Source: Paraburkholderia haematera
Lineage (GTDB): Bacteria > Pseudomonadota > Gammaproteobacteria > Burkholderiales > Burkholderiaceae
Direction of reading: 5' to 3'
Length of the DNA: 64,000 nucleotides
NCBI RefSeq assembly: GCF_905220975.1
Contig: NZ_CAJNBK010000001.1
Location: 248,001-312,000 of the forward strand
A program made the translations under genes and the position numbers. Below, one piece after another: positions 10,095-19,344 of this stretch. Below the pieces are notes generated by a model. The model saw only the letters and a list, made by a program, of their open reading frames with translations. It ran no database searches and was not told the DNA's origin. How positions within the stretch are numbered: position 1 is the stretch's first letter; the number at the start of each line of letters is the position of its first letter.

Positions 10095-10179
10095 GCGCCC
10101 AGAATCTGTCGCTTCGCGCCAAACCCGGCGAGGAGGGCGAAAACTTGGGGCGGCCCGGCGTTTTCTTTATGAGGTCAAT

Positions 10180-10593
10180 ATGAGCGGACTGACTCCCGAT
10201 ACCCCGGTGCCGACCGACGTGGTCGTGCATTCCAAATCGCGCGTGCTCGAATTGCAATACGCAAACGGCGAAACGTATCGCCTGCCGTTCGAACTGCTGC
10301 GCGTGTATTCGCCGTCAGCGGAAGTGATGGGCCACGGGCCCGGCCAGGAGACGCTGCAAACCGGTAAGCGCGACGTCACGATCACCATGATCGAAGGCGT
10401 CGGCAACTATGCACTGCAGCCGACTTTCTCCGATGGGCACGCCACCGGCATCTATTCGTGGGACCTGCTGTATGACATGGCCGTCCGCCAGGATGAACTC
10501 TGGCGCGACTATCTCGCCAAACTGACAGCAGCCGGCGTTGACCGCGATGCGCCGATGACGCCAGCCGGTGCTGCGCACGGGCACTGTCACTGA
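10180..10593 (+). CDS. DUF971 (GBBH-like N-terminal domain) protein
   Basis: The 137-residue product is a stand-alone DUF971 domain, the fold found at the N-terminus of gamma-butyrobetaine hydroxylases. It contains [17 protein letters not shown] and the closing [10 protein letters not shown] His-rich tail (HGHCH) ends the protein. In other bacteria the domain is seen beside Fe-S cluster carrier and quinone genes, and here it precedes ubiE by 67 bp. The ATG at 10180 follows GAGGTC (10171-10176); the longer open frame from 10087 covers the tail of the HIT gene in another frame and is rejected. Function is not established. Confidence 0.85.
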   Translation: MSGLTPDTPVPTDVVVHSKSRVLELQYANGETYRLPFELLRVYSPSAEVMGHGPGQETLQTGKRDVTITMIEGVGNYALQPTFSDGHATGIYSWDLLYDMAVRQDELWRDYLAKLTAAGVDRDAPMTPAGAAHGHCH

Positions 10594-10660
10594 TACGATT
10601 CGCCCTGATCGCCGCGTTGATGCGGCGCAACATTCCAGAATACGCGAAAGGACGAGCGCG

Positions 10661-11392
10661 ATGAGCAAAACCCACTTCGGCTTTCAATCGGTCGACGAAC
10701 AGGAAAAAGCGCAGAAGGTGGCGGGCGTGTTCCACTCGGTCGCCTCCAACTACGACTTGATGAACGACCTGATGTCGGGCGGGTTGCACCGGGCGTGGAA
10801 GATGTTCACGATCGCCCAGGCCAACGTCCGGCCGGGCTACAAGGTGCTCGATATTGCGGGGGGCACGGGCGATCTGTCGAAGGCGTTCGCCAAACAGGCG
10901 GGCGAGACCGGGGAAGTCTGGCACACCGACATCAACGAATCGATGCTGCGCGTGGGCCGCGACCGTCTGCTGGACAAGGGCGTGATCACGCCGGCGCTGC
11001 TTTGCGACGCCGAAAAGATCCCCTTTCCGGATAATTATTTCGACGTGGTGACCGTGGCCTTCGGCTTGCGCAACATGACGCACAAGGATGTCGCGCTGGC
11101 CGAGATGCGTCGTGTGTTGAAGCCGGCGGGCCGTCTGTTGGTGCTGGAGTTCTCGAAGGTGTGGGATCCGCTTAAAAAGGTCTACGACGTCTATTCGTTC
11201 AAGGTGTTGCCGTGGCTCGGCGACCGTTTTGCGAAAGACGCCGAGAGCTACCGCTACCTGGCGGAATCGATCCGGATGCACCCGGATCAGGAAACTTTAA
11301 AAACAATGATGGAACAAGCAGGCCTGGACGGCGTCAAATATTACAATTTGTCAGCTGGCGTGGTAGCTTTACATGTGGGGACCAAATACTAG
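10661..11392 (+). CDS. ubiE: Ubiquinone/menaquinone biosynthesis C-methyltransferase UbiE
   Basis: UbiE is the SAM-dependent C-methyltransferase that acts on the quinone ring in the cytoplasm or at the membrane face. The 243-residue protein shows the SAM motif [15 protein letters not shown] near residues 62-75, the UbiE signatures [17 protein letters not shown] (near 27-43) and FGLRNMT plus [16 protein letters not shown]. It ends with [11 protein letters not shown], typical of the family. The ATG at 10661 follows AAAGGACGAG (10647-10656). It sits with ubiJ and ubiB, so this stretch is a ubiquinone gene cluster interrupted by a Tim44-like gene. Confidence 0.96.
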   Translation: MSKTHFGFQSVDEQEKAQKVAGVFHSVASNYDLMNDLMSGGLHRAWKMFTIAQANVRPGYKVLDIAGGTGDLSKAFAKQAGETGEVWHTDINESMLRVGRDRLLDKGVITPALLCDAEKIPFPDNYFDVVTVAFGLRNMTHKDVALAEMRRVLKPAGRLLVLEFSKVWDPLKKVYDVYSFKVLPWLGDRFAKDAESYRYLAESIRMHPDQETLKTMMEQAGLDGVKYYNLSAGVVALHVGTKY

Positions 11393-11430
11393 GGTTCCTA
11401 ACCCATCGATTTTTAAAGGAAAGTACGAAA

Positions 11431-12420
11431 ATGTCCGATTCAGGCGTGTTATCTCCCCGTAAGGTTAAGCGGTCGTTGGTGAGAAGAATCGGACTGATCG
11501 CGATGGTCGGTCTGATCATGGCCGGCTCTCTCGCCTCGCTCGATGCGGAGGCCCGCCGCCTGGGCGGCAGCCGCAGTATTGGCCGTCAGTCGAACACGGT
11601 TCAGCAGCAGTCGGCCCCGTCGCAACCTTCCCAAAGCAATCAGGCCATGCAGCAGCGCGCGCAGCCGGCACCGGCGGCTACGCCGACTCCGGCAGCGGCG
11701 CCTAACCGCTCGCGCTGGCTCGGGCCGATCGCCGGTCTCGCGGCTGGTCTTGGTATTGCTGCGCTGTTGTCGCACTTCGGTCTGGGCGGTGCGTTCGCAG
11801 GCGCCATGGCCAACATCATCGTGATCGCGATCCTCGCGATGATCGGCATCTGGCTGATCCGCCGTTTCATGGGCCGCAAGCGCGATACGGCGCAACCGTC
11901 GTATGCGGGCAGCGCACCGTCGCTGAATGCAGGCGGTACCGGTTACTCGCAGGAGCCGCGCTACAGTGCTCCGCCCACCGGCTCGTACGTCGAACCGCAA
12001 GGCAACCAGACCACGCCGTCCCTCAATGCTGCGCCTTCTGTCCCGGCCGGCTTTGATTCGGAAGCGTTCCTGCGCAATGCCAAGGTGTACTTCGTGCGCC
12101 TGCAAGCCGCTTGGGACGTTGGCAACGTGGAAGACATCCGCGAATTCACTACCCCGGAAATGTTCGCCGAAGTGAGGGTCGATCTGTCGTCGCGCGGTGC
12201 CGAGTCCAACCAGACGGACGTGGTGCAGCTGAACGCGGAGTTGCTGGGCGTTGAAGAACGTGCAACCGAATACTTTGCCAGCGTGCGCTTCTCCGGCTTG
12301 ATCCGCGAATCGGCGGGTGCGGCGGCGGAGCCGTTCGTCGAGGTCTGGAACCTGACGAAGGCGAACCGCCCCGGCGAAGGCTGGCTGCTGGCCGGCATTC
12401 AGCAGGTGGCGCAGCACTGA
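11431..12420 (+). CDS. Membrane-anchored Tim44-like domain protein
   Basis: This 329-residue protein has an N-terminal membrane segment or signal (about residues 18-36, RRIGLIAMVGLIMAGSLASL). A Gln/Ser/Pro/Ala-rich linker (about 48-88), two hydrophobic helices (about 94-112 and 115-147) and an Arg/Lys-rich end follow. The C-terminal domain (about 210-328) resembles the Tim44 fold, with R-L-Q-A-A-W-D near 227 and a W-x-L-x-R/K ending in GWLLAGIQQ. Bacterial Tim44-like proteins are inner-membrane proteins of unclear role. SD AAAGGA lies at 11415-11420. It is co-directional with ubiE and ends before the terminator-like hairpin at 12526. Confidence 0.82.
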   Translation: MSDSGVLSPRKVKRSLVRRIGLIAMVGLIMAGSLASLDAEARRLGGSRSIGRQSNTVQQQSAPSQPSQSNQAMQQRAQPAPAATPTPAAAPNRSRWLGPIAGLAAGLGIAALLSHFGLGGAFAGAMANIIVIAILAMIGIWLIRRFMGRKRDTAQPSYAGSAPSLNAGGTGYSQEPRYSAPPTGSYVEPQGNQTTPSLNAAPSVPAGFDSEAFLRNAKVYFVRLQAAWDVGNVEDIREFTTPEMFAEVRVDLSSRGAESNQTDVVQLNAELLGVEERATEYFASVRFSGLIRESAGAAAEPFVEVWNLTKANRPGEGWLLAGIQQVAQH

Positions 12421-12525
12421 GACAGTGGCGGGACGGAGCCGGGACAGCATTGCGCGTCCTGACTTCGCTTAAAGCATTGGCCGTTCGGCAGAGCAAGCCG
12501 CAAAGCGAACGGACGTTACAATAGG

Positions 12526-12562
12526 AACCCGCGCGGGCACCTTGCCCGCGCGGGTTTTTTCT
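12526..12562 (+). terminator. Strong intrinsic terminator-like hairpin just upstream of ubiJ
   Basis: AACCCGCGCGGGC (12526-12538), loop ACCTT, and GCCCGCGCGGGTT (12544-12556) form a perfect 13-bp stem followed by TTTTTTCTT. It probably ends the ubiE / Tim44-like transcript. It lies only 12 bases before the ubiJ ATG, so ubiJ needs a promoter inside or immediately upstream of it, or read-through. Confidence 0.85.
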
Positions 12563-12573
12563 TGCCACTCTCA

Positions 12574-13218
12574 ATGACCCTCGCCGCCAAGCCCTTCGCT
12601 GCTGCCGTCAATCACCTGCTCGCCCGCGAATCGTGGGCTCGAGAGCGCCTCGCCCCGTACGCGGGCAAGACTGCCAGACTGTCCTGTCCTCCGGTCGTGC
12701 TGATGCTGCTGGTGCAGCCGGACGGCTACCTGGGTGCGGTCGACGAAACCGACGCGCAACAATTCGACGTGACCATCTCGGTGCCGTCCGATGCACTGCC
12801 GGCTTTCGTGCAGGGCGGCCAGGCCGCCGTGATGAAGCACGTGAAGATCGAAGGCGACGCCGAGTTTGCGACTGTGATCGCCAAACTCGCCGAGCATCTG
12901 CGCTGGGAGCCGGAAGAGGATCTGGCGAAACTGATCGGCGACGGTCCGGCGTGGCGGGTCGCGTCGGTCGTGCGTACGGTCGGCGAACACGCGCGGCGTA
13001 CCGGGCGCAATCTGCTCGACACAGCCGCTGAATATCTTCTCGACGAGAATCCGCAACTGGTGCGGCGTGCCGCGCTGGAGGACTTCAACGTCGAGCTGGC
13101 CCGCGCCCGCGATGCTTTGGCGCGCGTGGAAAAGCGTATCGAGCGTCTTGAACAGAAGGTCGAAGCCCACGGCGCCGATGCGCCGGGCGGCGCCGCCACG
13201 TCGCGCGGCACGCGCTAG
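12574..13218 (+). CDS. ubiJ: Ubiquinone biosynthesis accessory factor UbiJ (SCP2-like lipid-binding)
   Basis: UbiJ is a lipid-binding SCP2-domain protein needed by the cytosolic ubiquinone synthesis complex, probably presenting the hydrophobic intermediates. The 214-residue product has the N-terminal SCP2 fold (about 5-115). A C-terminal coiled-coil or helical part (about 150-200, ARARDALARVEKRIERLEQK) follows. The position directly before ubiB, 15 bp apart, supports the call. The ATG at 12574 is chosen over a TTG at 12562, which would lie within the terminator U-tract. No good Shine-Dalgarno precedes either, which is odd. Confidence 0.88.
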   Translation: MTLAAKPFAAAVNHLLARESWARERLAPYAGKTARLSCPPVVLMLLVQPDGYLGAVDETDAQQFDVTISVPSDALPAFVQGGQAAVMKHVKIEGDAEFATVIAKLAEHLRWEPEEDLAKLIGDGPAWRVASVVRTVGEHARRTGRNLLDTAAEYLLDENPQLVRRAALEDFNVELARARDALARVEKRIERLEQKVEAHGADAPGGAATSRGTR

Positions 13219-13233
13219 TCACTGGGCACAACT

Positions 13234-14811
13234 ATGCGTTTTTTGCGTTTCCTCAAGATTTTCTTCACGGTCATTCGATTCGGTCTCGATGAGATGATGC
13301 TCAGTCGCGTCAACGACCGGCGTGTGCGTCTGTTGCTGCGTATCACCACCATCGGCCGCAAGTTCGACGCGCCGCCGGGCGTGCGCTTGCGGCTCGCGCT
13401 CGAAAGCCTCGGACCGATCTTCGTCAAGTTCGGCCAGGTGCTGTCCACGCGGCGCGATCTGCTGCCGGTCGATATCGCCAATGAACTGGCCAAGCTGCAG
13501 GATCAGGTCCCGCCGTTCGATTCGGCGGTGGCGATCGGGCTGGTCGAGAAGTCGCTCGGGGCGCCGGTCGACGTGCTGTTCGACGATTTCGAGCGGGTGC
13601 CGGTAGCGAGCGCATCGATCGCGCAGGTTCACTTTGCGACGGTGAAAGCAGGGCAGCACGCGGGCAAGGCGGTCGCCGTGAAGGTCCTGCGGCCGAACAT
13701 GCTGCCGGTGATCGACTCCGACCTCGCCTTGTTGCGCGACATCGCCGTGTGGGCCGAGCGCCTCTGGGCTGACGGCAAGCGTCTCAAGCCGCGGGAGGTG
13801 GTCGCCGAATTCGACAAGTATCTGCACGACGAACTCGATCTGATGCGCGAAGCGGCCAACGGCAGCCAGTTGCGCCGCAACTTCGCCGGGCTCGATCTGC
13901 TGCTGGTTCCGGAGATGTACTGGGAGTTCTGCACGCCCACCGTGCTGGTGATGGAGCGTATGGTCGGGGTGCCGATCAGCCAGGTGGAGACGCTGCGCGC
14001 GGCCGGCGTCGATATTCCGAAGCTGGCGCGCGAAGGCGTCGAGATTTTCTTCACCCAGGTGTTCCGCGATGGTTTTTTCCATGCCGACATGCACCCGGGC
14101 AACATCCAGGTAAGCCTCGATCCGGCGCACTTTGGCCGCTATATCGCGCTCGACTTCGGCATCATCGGTGCGCTATCGGACTTCGATAAAAACTACCTCG
14201 CGCAGAATTTCCTCGCTTTCTTCAAACGTGACTACCACCGCGTCGCCACGCTGCATCTGGAGTCCGGCTGGGTGCCGCCTACGACGCGGGTCGAGGAACT
14301 GGAAAGCGCGATCCGCGCCGTTTGCGAGCCCTATTTCGACCGCGCGTTGAAGGATATCTCGCTCGGCCAGGTGCTGATGCGCCTGTTCTCGACCTCGCGC
14401 CGCTTCAATGTGGAAATCCAGCCGCAACTGGTGCTGCTGCAAAAAACCATGCTGAACGTGGAGGGGCTCGGCCGCTCGCTCGACCCTGAACTGGATTTGT
14501 GGAAGACGGCCAAGCCCTATCTCGAGCGCTGGATGAACGAGCAGATCGGTCTGCGCGGCTGGTACGAGCGGCTGAAGATCGAGGCGCCGCAATGGAGCAA
14601 GACGCTGCCGCAGTTGCCGCGCCTGATCCATCACGTGCTGGCTGAGCGTCACGACAACACTCGCGGCGCAAACGACGACATGATTCGCCAGATTCTGCTC
14701 GAGCAGAAGCGCACCAACCGGCTGCTGCAAGGCCTGTTGCTGTTCGGCGTGGCGGTAGGCGTCGGCGCTGTGCTGGCGCGGGCGTTTCTGGCATTCGCTT
14801 ACGGCGGGTGA
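13234..14811 (+). CDS. ubiB: Ubiquinone biosynthesis ATPase/kinase-like protein UbiB
   Basis: UbiB belongs to the ABC1/ADCK/UbiB atypical kinase family, whose ATPase activity is thought to help extract ubiquinone intermediates from the membrane. The 525-residue protein shows [14 protein letters not shown] (the KxGQ motif, near 67-80), the Ala-rich loop [11 protein letters not shown] (near 126), HADMHPGN (near 286) and LDFG (near 306). The last 25 or so residues form a membrane segment ([20 protein letters not shown]). It follows ubiJ by 15 bp, and its stop overlaps a GTG (GTGA) that could serve the next gene. Confidence 0.95.
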   Translation: MRFLRFLKIFFTVIRFGLDEMMLSRVNDRRVRLLLRITTIGRKFDAPPGVRLRLALESLGPIFVKFGQVLSTRRDLLPVDIANELAKLQDQVPPFDSAVAIGLVEKSLGAPVDVLFDDFERVPVASASIAQVHFATVKAGQHAGKAVAVKVLRPNMLPVIDSDLALLRDIAVWAERLWADGKRLKPREVVAEFDKYLHDELDLMREAANGSQLRRNFAGLDLLLVPEMYWEFCTPTVLVMERMVGVPISQVETLRAAGVDIPKLAREGVEIFFTQVFRDGFFHADMHPGNIQVSLDPAHFGRYIALDFGIIGALSDFDKNYLAQNFLAFFKRDYHRVATLHLESGWVPPTTRVEELESAIRAVCEPYFDRALKDISLGQVLMRLFSTSRRFNVEIQPQLVLLQKTMLNVEGLGRSLDPELDLWKTAKPYLERWMNEQIGLRGWYERLKIEAPQWSKTLPQLPRLIHHVLAERHDNTRGANDDMIRQILLEQKRTNRLLQGLLLFGVAVGVGAVLARAFLAFAYGG

Positions 14812-14846
14812 TCCCAGCCCCGATTCTGACCCCTACAAAGCAGCTC

Positions 14847-15470
14847 ATGAGCGACCCGACCCAGCCTTCCGCGCCCGACTTCGACAACCGCGATCCCAAC
14901 TCGCCTGAGTTTTGGGACGAACGCTTCGAGCGCCATTTCACGCCGTGGGATCAGGCGGGCGTGCCGGCCGCGTTCCAGTCATTCGCCGAGCGGCATCGCG
15001 ATGCAGCGGTACTGATTCCCGGTTGCGGCAGTGCCTATGAGGCGCTATGGCTAACGCAGCAGGGTAATCCAGTCCGGGCGATCGATTTTTCACCCGCTGC
15101 CGTCGCCGCGGCACGCGAACAATTGGGCGCGCAGCATGCGCAACGGGTCGAGCAGGCTGACTTCTTCGCTTACGAGCCGCCGTTCACCCCCGCATGGGTC
15201 TACGAACGCGCGTTCCTGTGCGCGTTGCCACCGGCGCGCCGCGCAGACTACGCGCGGCGGATGGCTGAGTTGTTGCCCGGCGGTGCGTTGCTGGCGGGTT
15301 TCTTTTTCGTCGGCGCGACGCCGAAAGGGCCGCCGTTCGGGATCGAGCGGACGGAACTCGACGGGTTGCTTACACCGAACTTCGATCTGATCGAAGACGA
15401 GGCCGTGAGCGACTCGATCGCCGTCTTTGCCGGCCGCGAGCGCTGGATGACCTGGCGGCGTCGTGGCTGA
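14847..15470 (+). CDS. TPMT-family SAM-dependent methyltransferase
   Basis: The 207-residue product matches the thiopurine S-methyltransferase family. It has the opening P-E-F-W-D-E-R-F near residue 18, the SAM site LIPGCGSAYEALWL (near 56-69) and a W-V-Y-E-R-A-F-L-C-A-L-P segment characteristic of TPMT-like enzymes. Such enzymes in bacteria methylate thiols, selenium or tellurium compounds; the actual substrate here is unknown. The ATG at 14847 is used. A GTG at 14808, overlapping the ubiB stop, would add 13 residues and allow translational coupling, and cannot be excluded. It stands last in the ubiJ-ubiB run. Confidence 0.85.
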   Translation: MSDPTQPSAPDFDNRDPNSPEFWDERFERHFTPWDQAGVPAAFQSFAERHRDAAVLIPGCGSAYEALWLTQQGNPVRAIDFSPAAVAAAREQLGAQHAQRVEQADFFAYEPPFTPAWVYERAFLCALPPARRADYARRMAELLPGGALLAGFFFVGATPKGPPFGIERTELDGLLTPNFDLIEDEAVSDSIAVFAGRERWMTWRRRG

Positions 15471-15520
15471 GCGCGCCACCGCCGCATATGACAGCGGCGC
15501 GGGCCGCACTTGATTCGATC

Positions 15521-15550
15521 GCCGCCGCCCCCATTTACGTGGGCGGCGGC
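15521..15550. repeat. GC-rich hairpin after the TPMT-like gene
   Basis: GCCGCCGCCC (15521-15530) pairs with GGGCGGCGGC (15541-15550) around a 10-base loop. It lacks a U-run, so termination would need Rho or it may only protect the transcript end. A TATAAT hexamer follows at 15601-15606, a possible -10 box for the next gene. Confidence 0.5.
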
Positions 15551-15651
15551 TGTGCCTGGCGCTCGCCCCCAAAATCCGGGGGAGGGGTGTCGTTTGCGGC
15601 TATAATTCAAGGCTTTGCAAGCGTTTACAAGATTTCAGTAGGAAAAAGTTC

Positions 15652-16056
15652 ATGCCGATCTACGCTTATCGTTGCGAGTCATGCGGCTTCGGGAAGGACG
15701 TGCTTCAGAAGATGAGCGACCCCCAGTTGACGCAGTGTCCCGAGTGCGGGAAAGACACATTTCGCAAGCAGGTCACTGCAGCCGGTTTCCAGTTGAAGGG
15801 CTCCGGCTGGTATGTGACCGATTTCCGCGGCGGTAACGCCGGCGCGAGCGCGCCGGCCAAGCCCGACGCGAATGGCGGCTCGAATGCGAATTCGGGCGAA
15901 AACGCCGCGGCCGGAAATGACGGCGCGGCGAAATCCGACACGGCTTCGGCCAACGGCACGGCCGCCGCCGCTTCATCGGGCGCAGCCGCAACGCCTGCCG
16001 CGCCTGCTGCCGCACCCGCCGCATCGGCGAGTTCGAGCAGTTCCGGCAGCGCCTAG
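15652..16056 (+). CDS. FmdB-family zinc-ribbon protein with Ala/Ser-rich tail
   Basis: The first 70 residues of this 134-residue protein form the FmdB putative regulatory domain. They start MPIYAYRCESCG, with a second pair in CPECGK (C-x-x-C twice, a zinc ribbon) and the ending GSGWYVTDFR. The C-terminal 60 residues are an Ala/Asn/Ser-rich low-complexity tail that probably is disordered. The family's role is not established; it is often found beside aspS in beta-proteobacteria, as here. A small hairpin (GCCGCCC-TCAG-GGGCGGC, 16064-16081) follows the stop. Confidence 0.88.
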   Translation: MPIYAYRCESCGFGKDVLQKMSDPQLTQCPECGKDTFRKQVTAAGFQLKGSGWYVTDFRGGNAGASAPAKPDANGGSNANSGENAAAGNDGAAKSDTASANGTAAAASSGAAATPAAPAAAPAASASSSSSGSA

Positions 16057-16131
16057 TGGGACTGCCGCCCTCAGGGGCGGCGCACATGCCGCGTGCCGGG
16101 AATCGGCTCGCGCGGCTTTCTGGCGGTACAC

Positions 16132-16788
16132 ATGACGACGAAAAAAACGACGCTCAAATCGGTGTTCCTGACTGGCCTGCTGGTGCTGGTGCCTCTGGCT
16201 ATCACACTGTGGGTGCTCGGCCTGATCATCGGTACGATGGACCAGACGCTATTGTTGCTGCCCACCTCGTGGCAGCCGGAGCGCGTGTTCGGCTTCCGTT
16301 TGCCGGGCCTCGGCGCGGTGCTGACGCTGGCGTTCATCTTTGTCGTCGGGCTGTTGACGCAAAACTTCATCGGGCAGAAGCTCGTGAAGTGGTGGGAAGT
16401 CGTGGTCGCGCACATTCCGGTGGTCGGCCCGATCTACACCAGCGTGAAGCAGGTGTCGGACACTTTGCTGTCGAGCAGCGGCAATGCGTTTCGCAAGGCG
16501 CTCCTGATCGAGTACCCGCGCCGCGGTTCCTATACGATTGCGTTTCTGACCGGCATTCCGGGCGGCGACGTGCTCAACCACCTGAAAGAAGATCACGTCA
16601 GCGTGTATGTGCCGACTACGCCGAACCCCACGTCCGGCTTCTTTCTGATGGTGCCCAGGAGCGAAGTGATCGAACTCGATATGACGGTCGACGCTGCGCT
16701 CAAATACATCGTCTCGATGGGCGTCGTGGCGCCGTCCGCGCCGCCGGCGCCGGTGGTGCGCCGCACGACAGTCGAGCCTCCGCTGTAA
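16132..16788 (+). CDS. DUF502 integral membrane protein
   Basis: The 218-residue protein has the DUF502 layout. Two transmembrane helices are present (about residues 9-32, VFLTGLLVLVPLAITLWVLG, and about 63-83, LTLAFIFVVGLL). The signature VVAHIPVVGPIYTSVKQV (near 96-113) and a soluble part with TGIPGGDVL and VPTTPNPTSGFFLMV follow. It lies between the FmdB gene and aspS, an order conserved in Burkholderiales. The ATG at 16132 gives MTTKKTTLKS; there is no clear SD. The biochemical role of the family is unknown; membrane-homeostasis roles are only suggested by relatives. Confidence 0.9.
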   Translation: MTTKKTTLKSVFLTGLLVLVPLAITLWVLGLIIGTMDQTLLLLPTSWQPERVFGFRLPGLGAVLTLAFIFVVGLLTQNFIGQKLVKWWEVVVAHIPVVGPIYTSVKQVSDTLLSSSGNAFRKALLIEYPRRGSYTIAFLTGIPGGDVLNHLKEDHVSVYVPTTPNPTSGFFLMVPRSEVIELDMTVDAALKYIVSMGVVAPSAPPAPVVRRTTVEPPL

Positions 16789-16864
16789 TGCCGGTGCGTA
16801 GAGTTTCAAGCCGAGTTTGATCGCGGCGCGCCGTTCAACTAATGCAAAACGAAAGACAAACATC

Positions 16865-18664
16865 ATGTCGATGAGATCTGAATACTGCGGTCTGGTGACC
16901 GAAGAACTGCTGGGCCAATCCGTCTCGCTGTGTGGCTGGGTAAGCCGCCGCCGCGACCATGGCGGCGTTATCTTCATCGACCTGCGCGACCGCGAAGGCC
17001 TCGTTCAGGTCGTCTGCGATCCGGATCGCGCGGAGATGTTCAAGACGGCCGAAGGCGTCCGGAACGAGTTCTGCCTGCAGATCAAGGGTGTGGTTCGCGC
17101 TCGCCCGGAAGGCACGACGAACGCCACGCTGAAGAGCGGCAAGATCGAAGTGCTGTGCCACGAGCTGATCGTGCTGAACCCGTCGATCACGCCGCCGTTC
17201 CAGCTCGACGACGACAACCTGTCGGAAACCACGCGTCTTACGCACCGCGTGCTCGACCTGCGCCGTCCGCAGATGCAGCACAACCTGCGTCTGCGCTACC
17301 GCGTTGCGATCGAAGTGCGCAAGTACCTGGACTCGCTGGGTTTCATCGACATCGAAACGCCGATGCTCACCAAGAGCACGCCGGAAGGCGCGCGCGATTA
17401 CCTCGTGCCGTCGCGTACCAACCCGGGTCAGTTCTTCGCGCTGCCGCAATCGCCGCAACTGTTCAAGCAGTTGCTGATGGTCGCCAACTTCGATCGCTAC
17501 TACCAGATCGTCAAGTGCTTCCGCGACGAAGACCTGCGCGCCGACCGTCAGCCGGAATTCACGCAGATCGACTGTGAAACCTCGTTCCTGTCGGAACAGG
17601 AAATCCGCGATCTGTTCGAAGCGATGATCCGTCACGTGTTCAAGGAAACGATCGGTGTAACGCTTGCCGAGAAATTCCCGGTCATGGAGTATTCGGAAGC
17701 CATGCGCCGCTTCGGTTCGGACAAGCCGGACCTGCGCGTCAAGCTCGAATTCACGGACCTGACCGACGCGGTCAAGGACGTCGACTTCAAGGTGTTCAGC
17801 ACGCCGGCCAACACGAAAGATGGCCGTGTCGCGGCGATCCGCGTGCCGAAGGGTGGCGAGCTCTCGCGTGGCGACATCGACAGCTACACGGAATTCGTGC
17901 GCATCTATGGCGCGAAGGGCCTGGCTTGGATCAAGGTCAACGAAGTGGCGAAGGGCCGTGACGGTCTGCAAAGCCCGATCGTCAAGAACCTGCACGACGA
18001 AGCGGTCAAGGCGATCATCGAGCGCACCGGCGCGCAAGACGGCGACATCATTTTCTTCGCGGCGGATCGCGCGAAGGTGGTGAACGACAGCCTGGGCGCG
18101 CTGCGCCTGAAGATCGGCCATTCGGAATTCGGCAAGGCCAACGGTCTGGTCGAATCCGGCTGGAAGCCGCTGTGGGTGGTCGACTTCCCGATGTTCGAGT
18201 ACGACGAAGAAGACAACCGCTACGTCGCCGCGCATCACCCGTTCACGAGCCCGAAGGACGAGCACCTCGAGTATCTGGAAACGGATCCGGCGCGCTGCCT
18301 CGCCAAGGCCTACGACATGGTGCTGAACGGCTGGGAAATCGGCGGCGGTTCGGTGCGTATTCACCGTGAAGAAGTGCAGAGCAAGGTGTTCCGTGCGCTG
18401 AAGATCAACGCGGAAGAAGCGCAAGCCAAGTTCGGCTTCCTGCTCGACGCGCTGCAATACGGCGCGCCGCCGCATGGCGGTATCGCATTCGGTCTGGACC
18501 GCATCATTACGATGATGGCCGGCGCCGATTCGATTCGCGACGTGATCGCGTTCCCGAAGACGCAACGCGCGCAGTGTCTGCTCACGCAGGCGCCGAGCGA
18601 AGTGGACGAGCGTCAGTTGCGCGAGTTGCATATCCGTCTGCGTCAGCCGGAACCGAAGGTCTAA
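16865..18664 (+). CDS. aspS: Aspartyl-tRNA synthetase
   Basis: AspRS charges tRNA-Asp in the cytoplasm. The 599-residue product is of the bacterial type with an N-terminal OB fold (about 1-110), a class II core and an inserted GAD domain (about 290-420). Motif 2 is [18 protein letters not shown] (near 219) and motif 3 is [10 protein letters not shown] (near 538). The ATG at 16865 is followed by a second in-frame Met two codons on. Many beta-proteobacteria use a non-discriminating AspRS with GatCAB to make Asn-tRNA; whether this one does cannot be told by eye. Confidence 0.97.
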   Translation: MSMRSEYCGLVTEELLGQSVSLCGWVSRRRDHGGVIFIDLRDREGLVQVVCDPDRAEMFKTAEGVRNEFCLQIKGVVRARPEGTTNATLKSGKIEVLCHELIVLNPSITPPFQLDDDNLSETTRLTHRVLDLRRPQMQHNLRLRYRVAIEVRKYLDSLGFIDIETPMLTKSTPEGARDYLVPSRTNPGQFFALPQSPQLFKQLLMVANFDRYYQIVKCFRDEDLRADRQPEFTQIDCETSFLSEQEIRDLFEAMIRHVFKETIGVTLAEKFPVMEYSEAMRRFGSDKPDLRVKLEFTDLTDAVKDVDFKVFSTPANTKDGRVAAIRVPKGGELSRGDIDSYTEFVRIYGAKGLAWIKVNEVAKGRDGLQSPIVKNLHDEAVKAIIERTGAQDGDIIFFAADRAKVVNDSLGALRLKIGHSEFGKANGLVESGWKPLWVVDFPMFEYDEEDNRYVAAHHPFTSPKDEHLEYLETDPARCLAKAYDMVLNGWEIGGGSVRIHREEVQSKVFRALKINAEEAQAKFGFLLDALQYGAPPHGGIAFGLDRIITMMAGADSIRDVIAFPKTQRAQCLLTQAPSEVDERQLRELHIRLRQPEPKV

Positions 18665-18722
18665 GCTGGATCAAACGGAAGCTGTCTGAAAACGACAGCA
18701 GGACGTGACGAAAAAGCAATCG

Positions 18723-18755
18723 AAAAAGGCGCGTGATGCGCCTTTTTCGTTTTTT
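18723..18755 (+). terminator. Intrinsic terminator after aspS
   Basis: AAAAAGGCGC (18723-18732), loop GTGAT, and GCGCCTTTTT (18738-18747) form a 10-bp stem, followed by CG and six T residues. It ends the aspS transcript 53 bp before the nudB start. Confidence 0.88.
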
Positions 18756-18807
18756 GCGTTACAGTCGAAGCAACCGGTCTCGACCGATCACAGGACCACT
18801 CGCCGAC

Positions 18808-19344
18808 ATGTACCGCGCAAGCGTTGCGCCCAGTTTTTACGCCATGCCGAAACCGCCGAAGATCCCACAATCCGTACTCGTCGTCATCCATACACCCGCG
18901 CTCGACGTGCTGTTGATCCGGCGTGCCGATCACGCAGATTTCTGGCAATCGGTGACCGGTTCGAAAGACCAGCTAGACGAACCTTTCGTTGAGACGGCGG
19001 CCCGCGAAGTGGCCGAGGAAACCGGCATCGCGGTCGGCAGCAAGCTGGTGCCGTACAGCGCGCTGTTCGACTGGCAATACTCGATCGAGTATGAGATTTA
19101 CCCACAGTTCCGGCATCGCTATGCCGAGGGCGTGATCCACAACACTGAGCACTGGTTCAGCCTGGAAGTGCCCGAGCAACTCGAGGTGACGCTCGCGCCG
19201 CGCGAACATACCGCGTTTCTGTGGCTACCCTATGAAGAGGCGGCCTCGCGCTGCTTTTCGTCGTCGAATGCCGACGCGATCCTGCAATTGCCGAAGCGGC
19301 TTGCTGGGCGCCTGAATGGCGAGCCCAAGGAGCGTGTCCGGTGA
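18808..19344 (+). CDS. nudB: Dihydroneopterin triphosphate diphosphatase (Nudix, NudB)
   Basis: NudB removes pyrophosphate from dihydroneopterin triphosphate in folate synthesis. The 178-residue protein carries a Nudix box ending REVAEETGI (near 68-76), preceded by WQSVTGSKDQLDE. The spacing between its first Gly and Glu is one residue longer than the textbook motif, a variation I have not checked in relatives. The NudB-typical NTEHWFSLEVP segment is also present. The ATG at 18808 is chosen, with ATG 18844 (MPKPPK) a possible shorter start. Its TGA overlaps the GTG start of clsB (GTGA), so the two are translationally coupled. Confidence 0.9.
   Translation: MYRASVAPSFYAMPKPPKIPQSVLVVIHTPALDVLLIRRADHADFWQSVTGSKDQLDEPFVETAAREVAEETGIAVGSKLVPYSALFDWQYSIEYEIYPQFRHRYAEGVIHNTEHWFSLEVPEQLEVTLAPREHTAFLWLPYEEAASRCFSSSNADAILQLPKRLAGRLNGEPKERVR

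Noticed and set aside
16835..18631. 598-codon open frame on the minus strand
   Set aside because: It is a shadow of aspS, which is certain.
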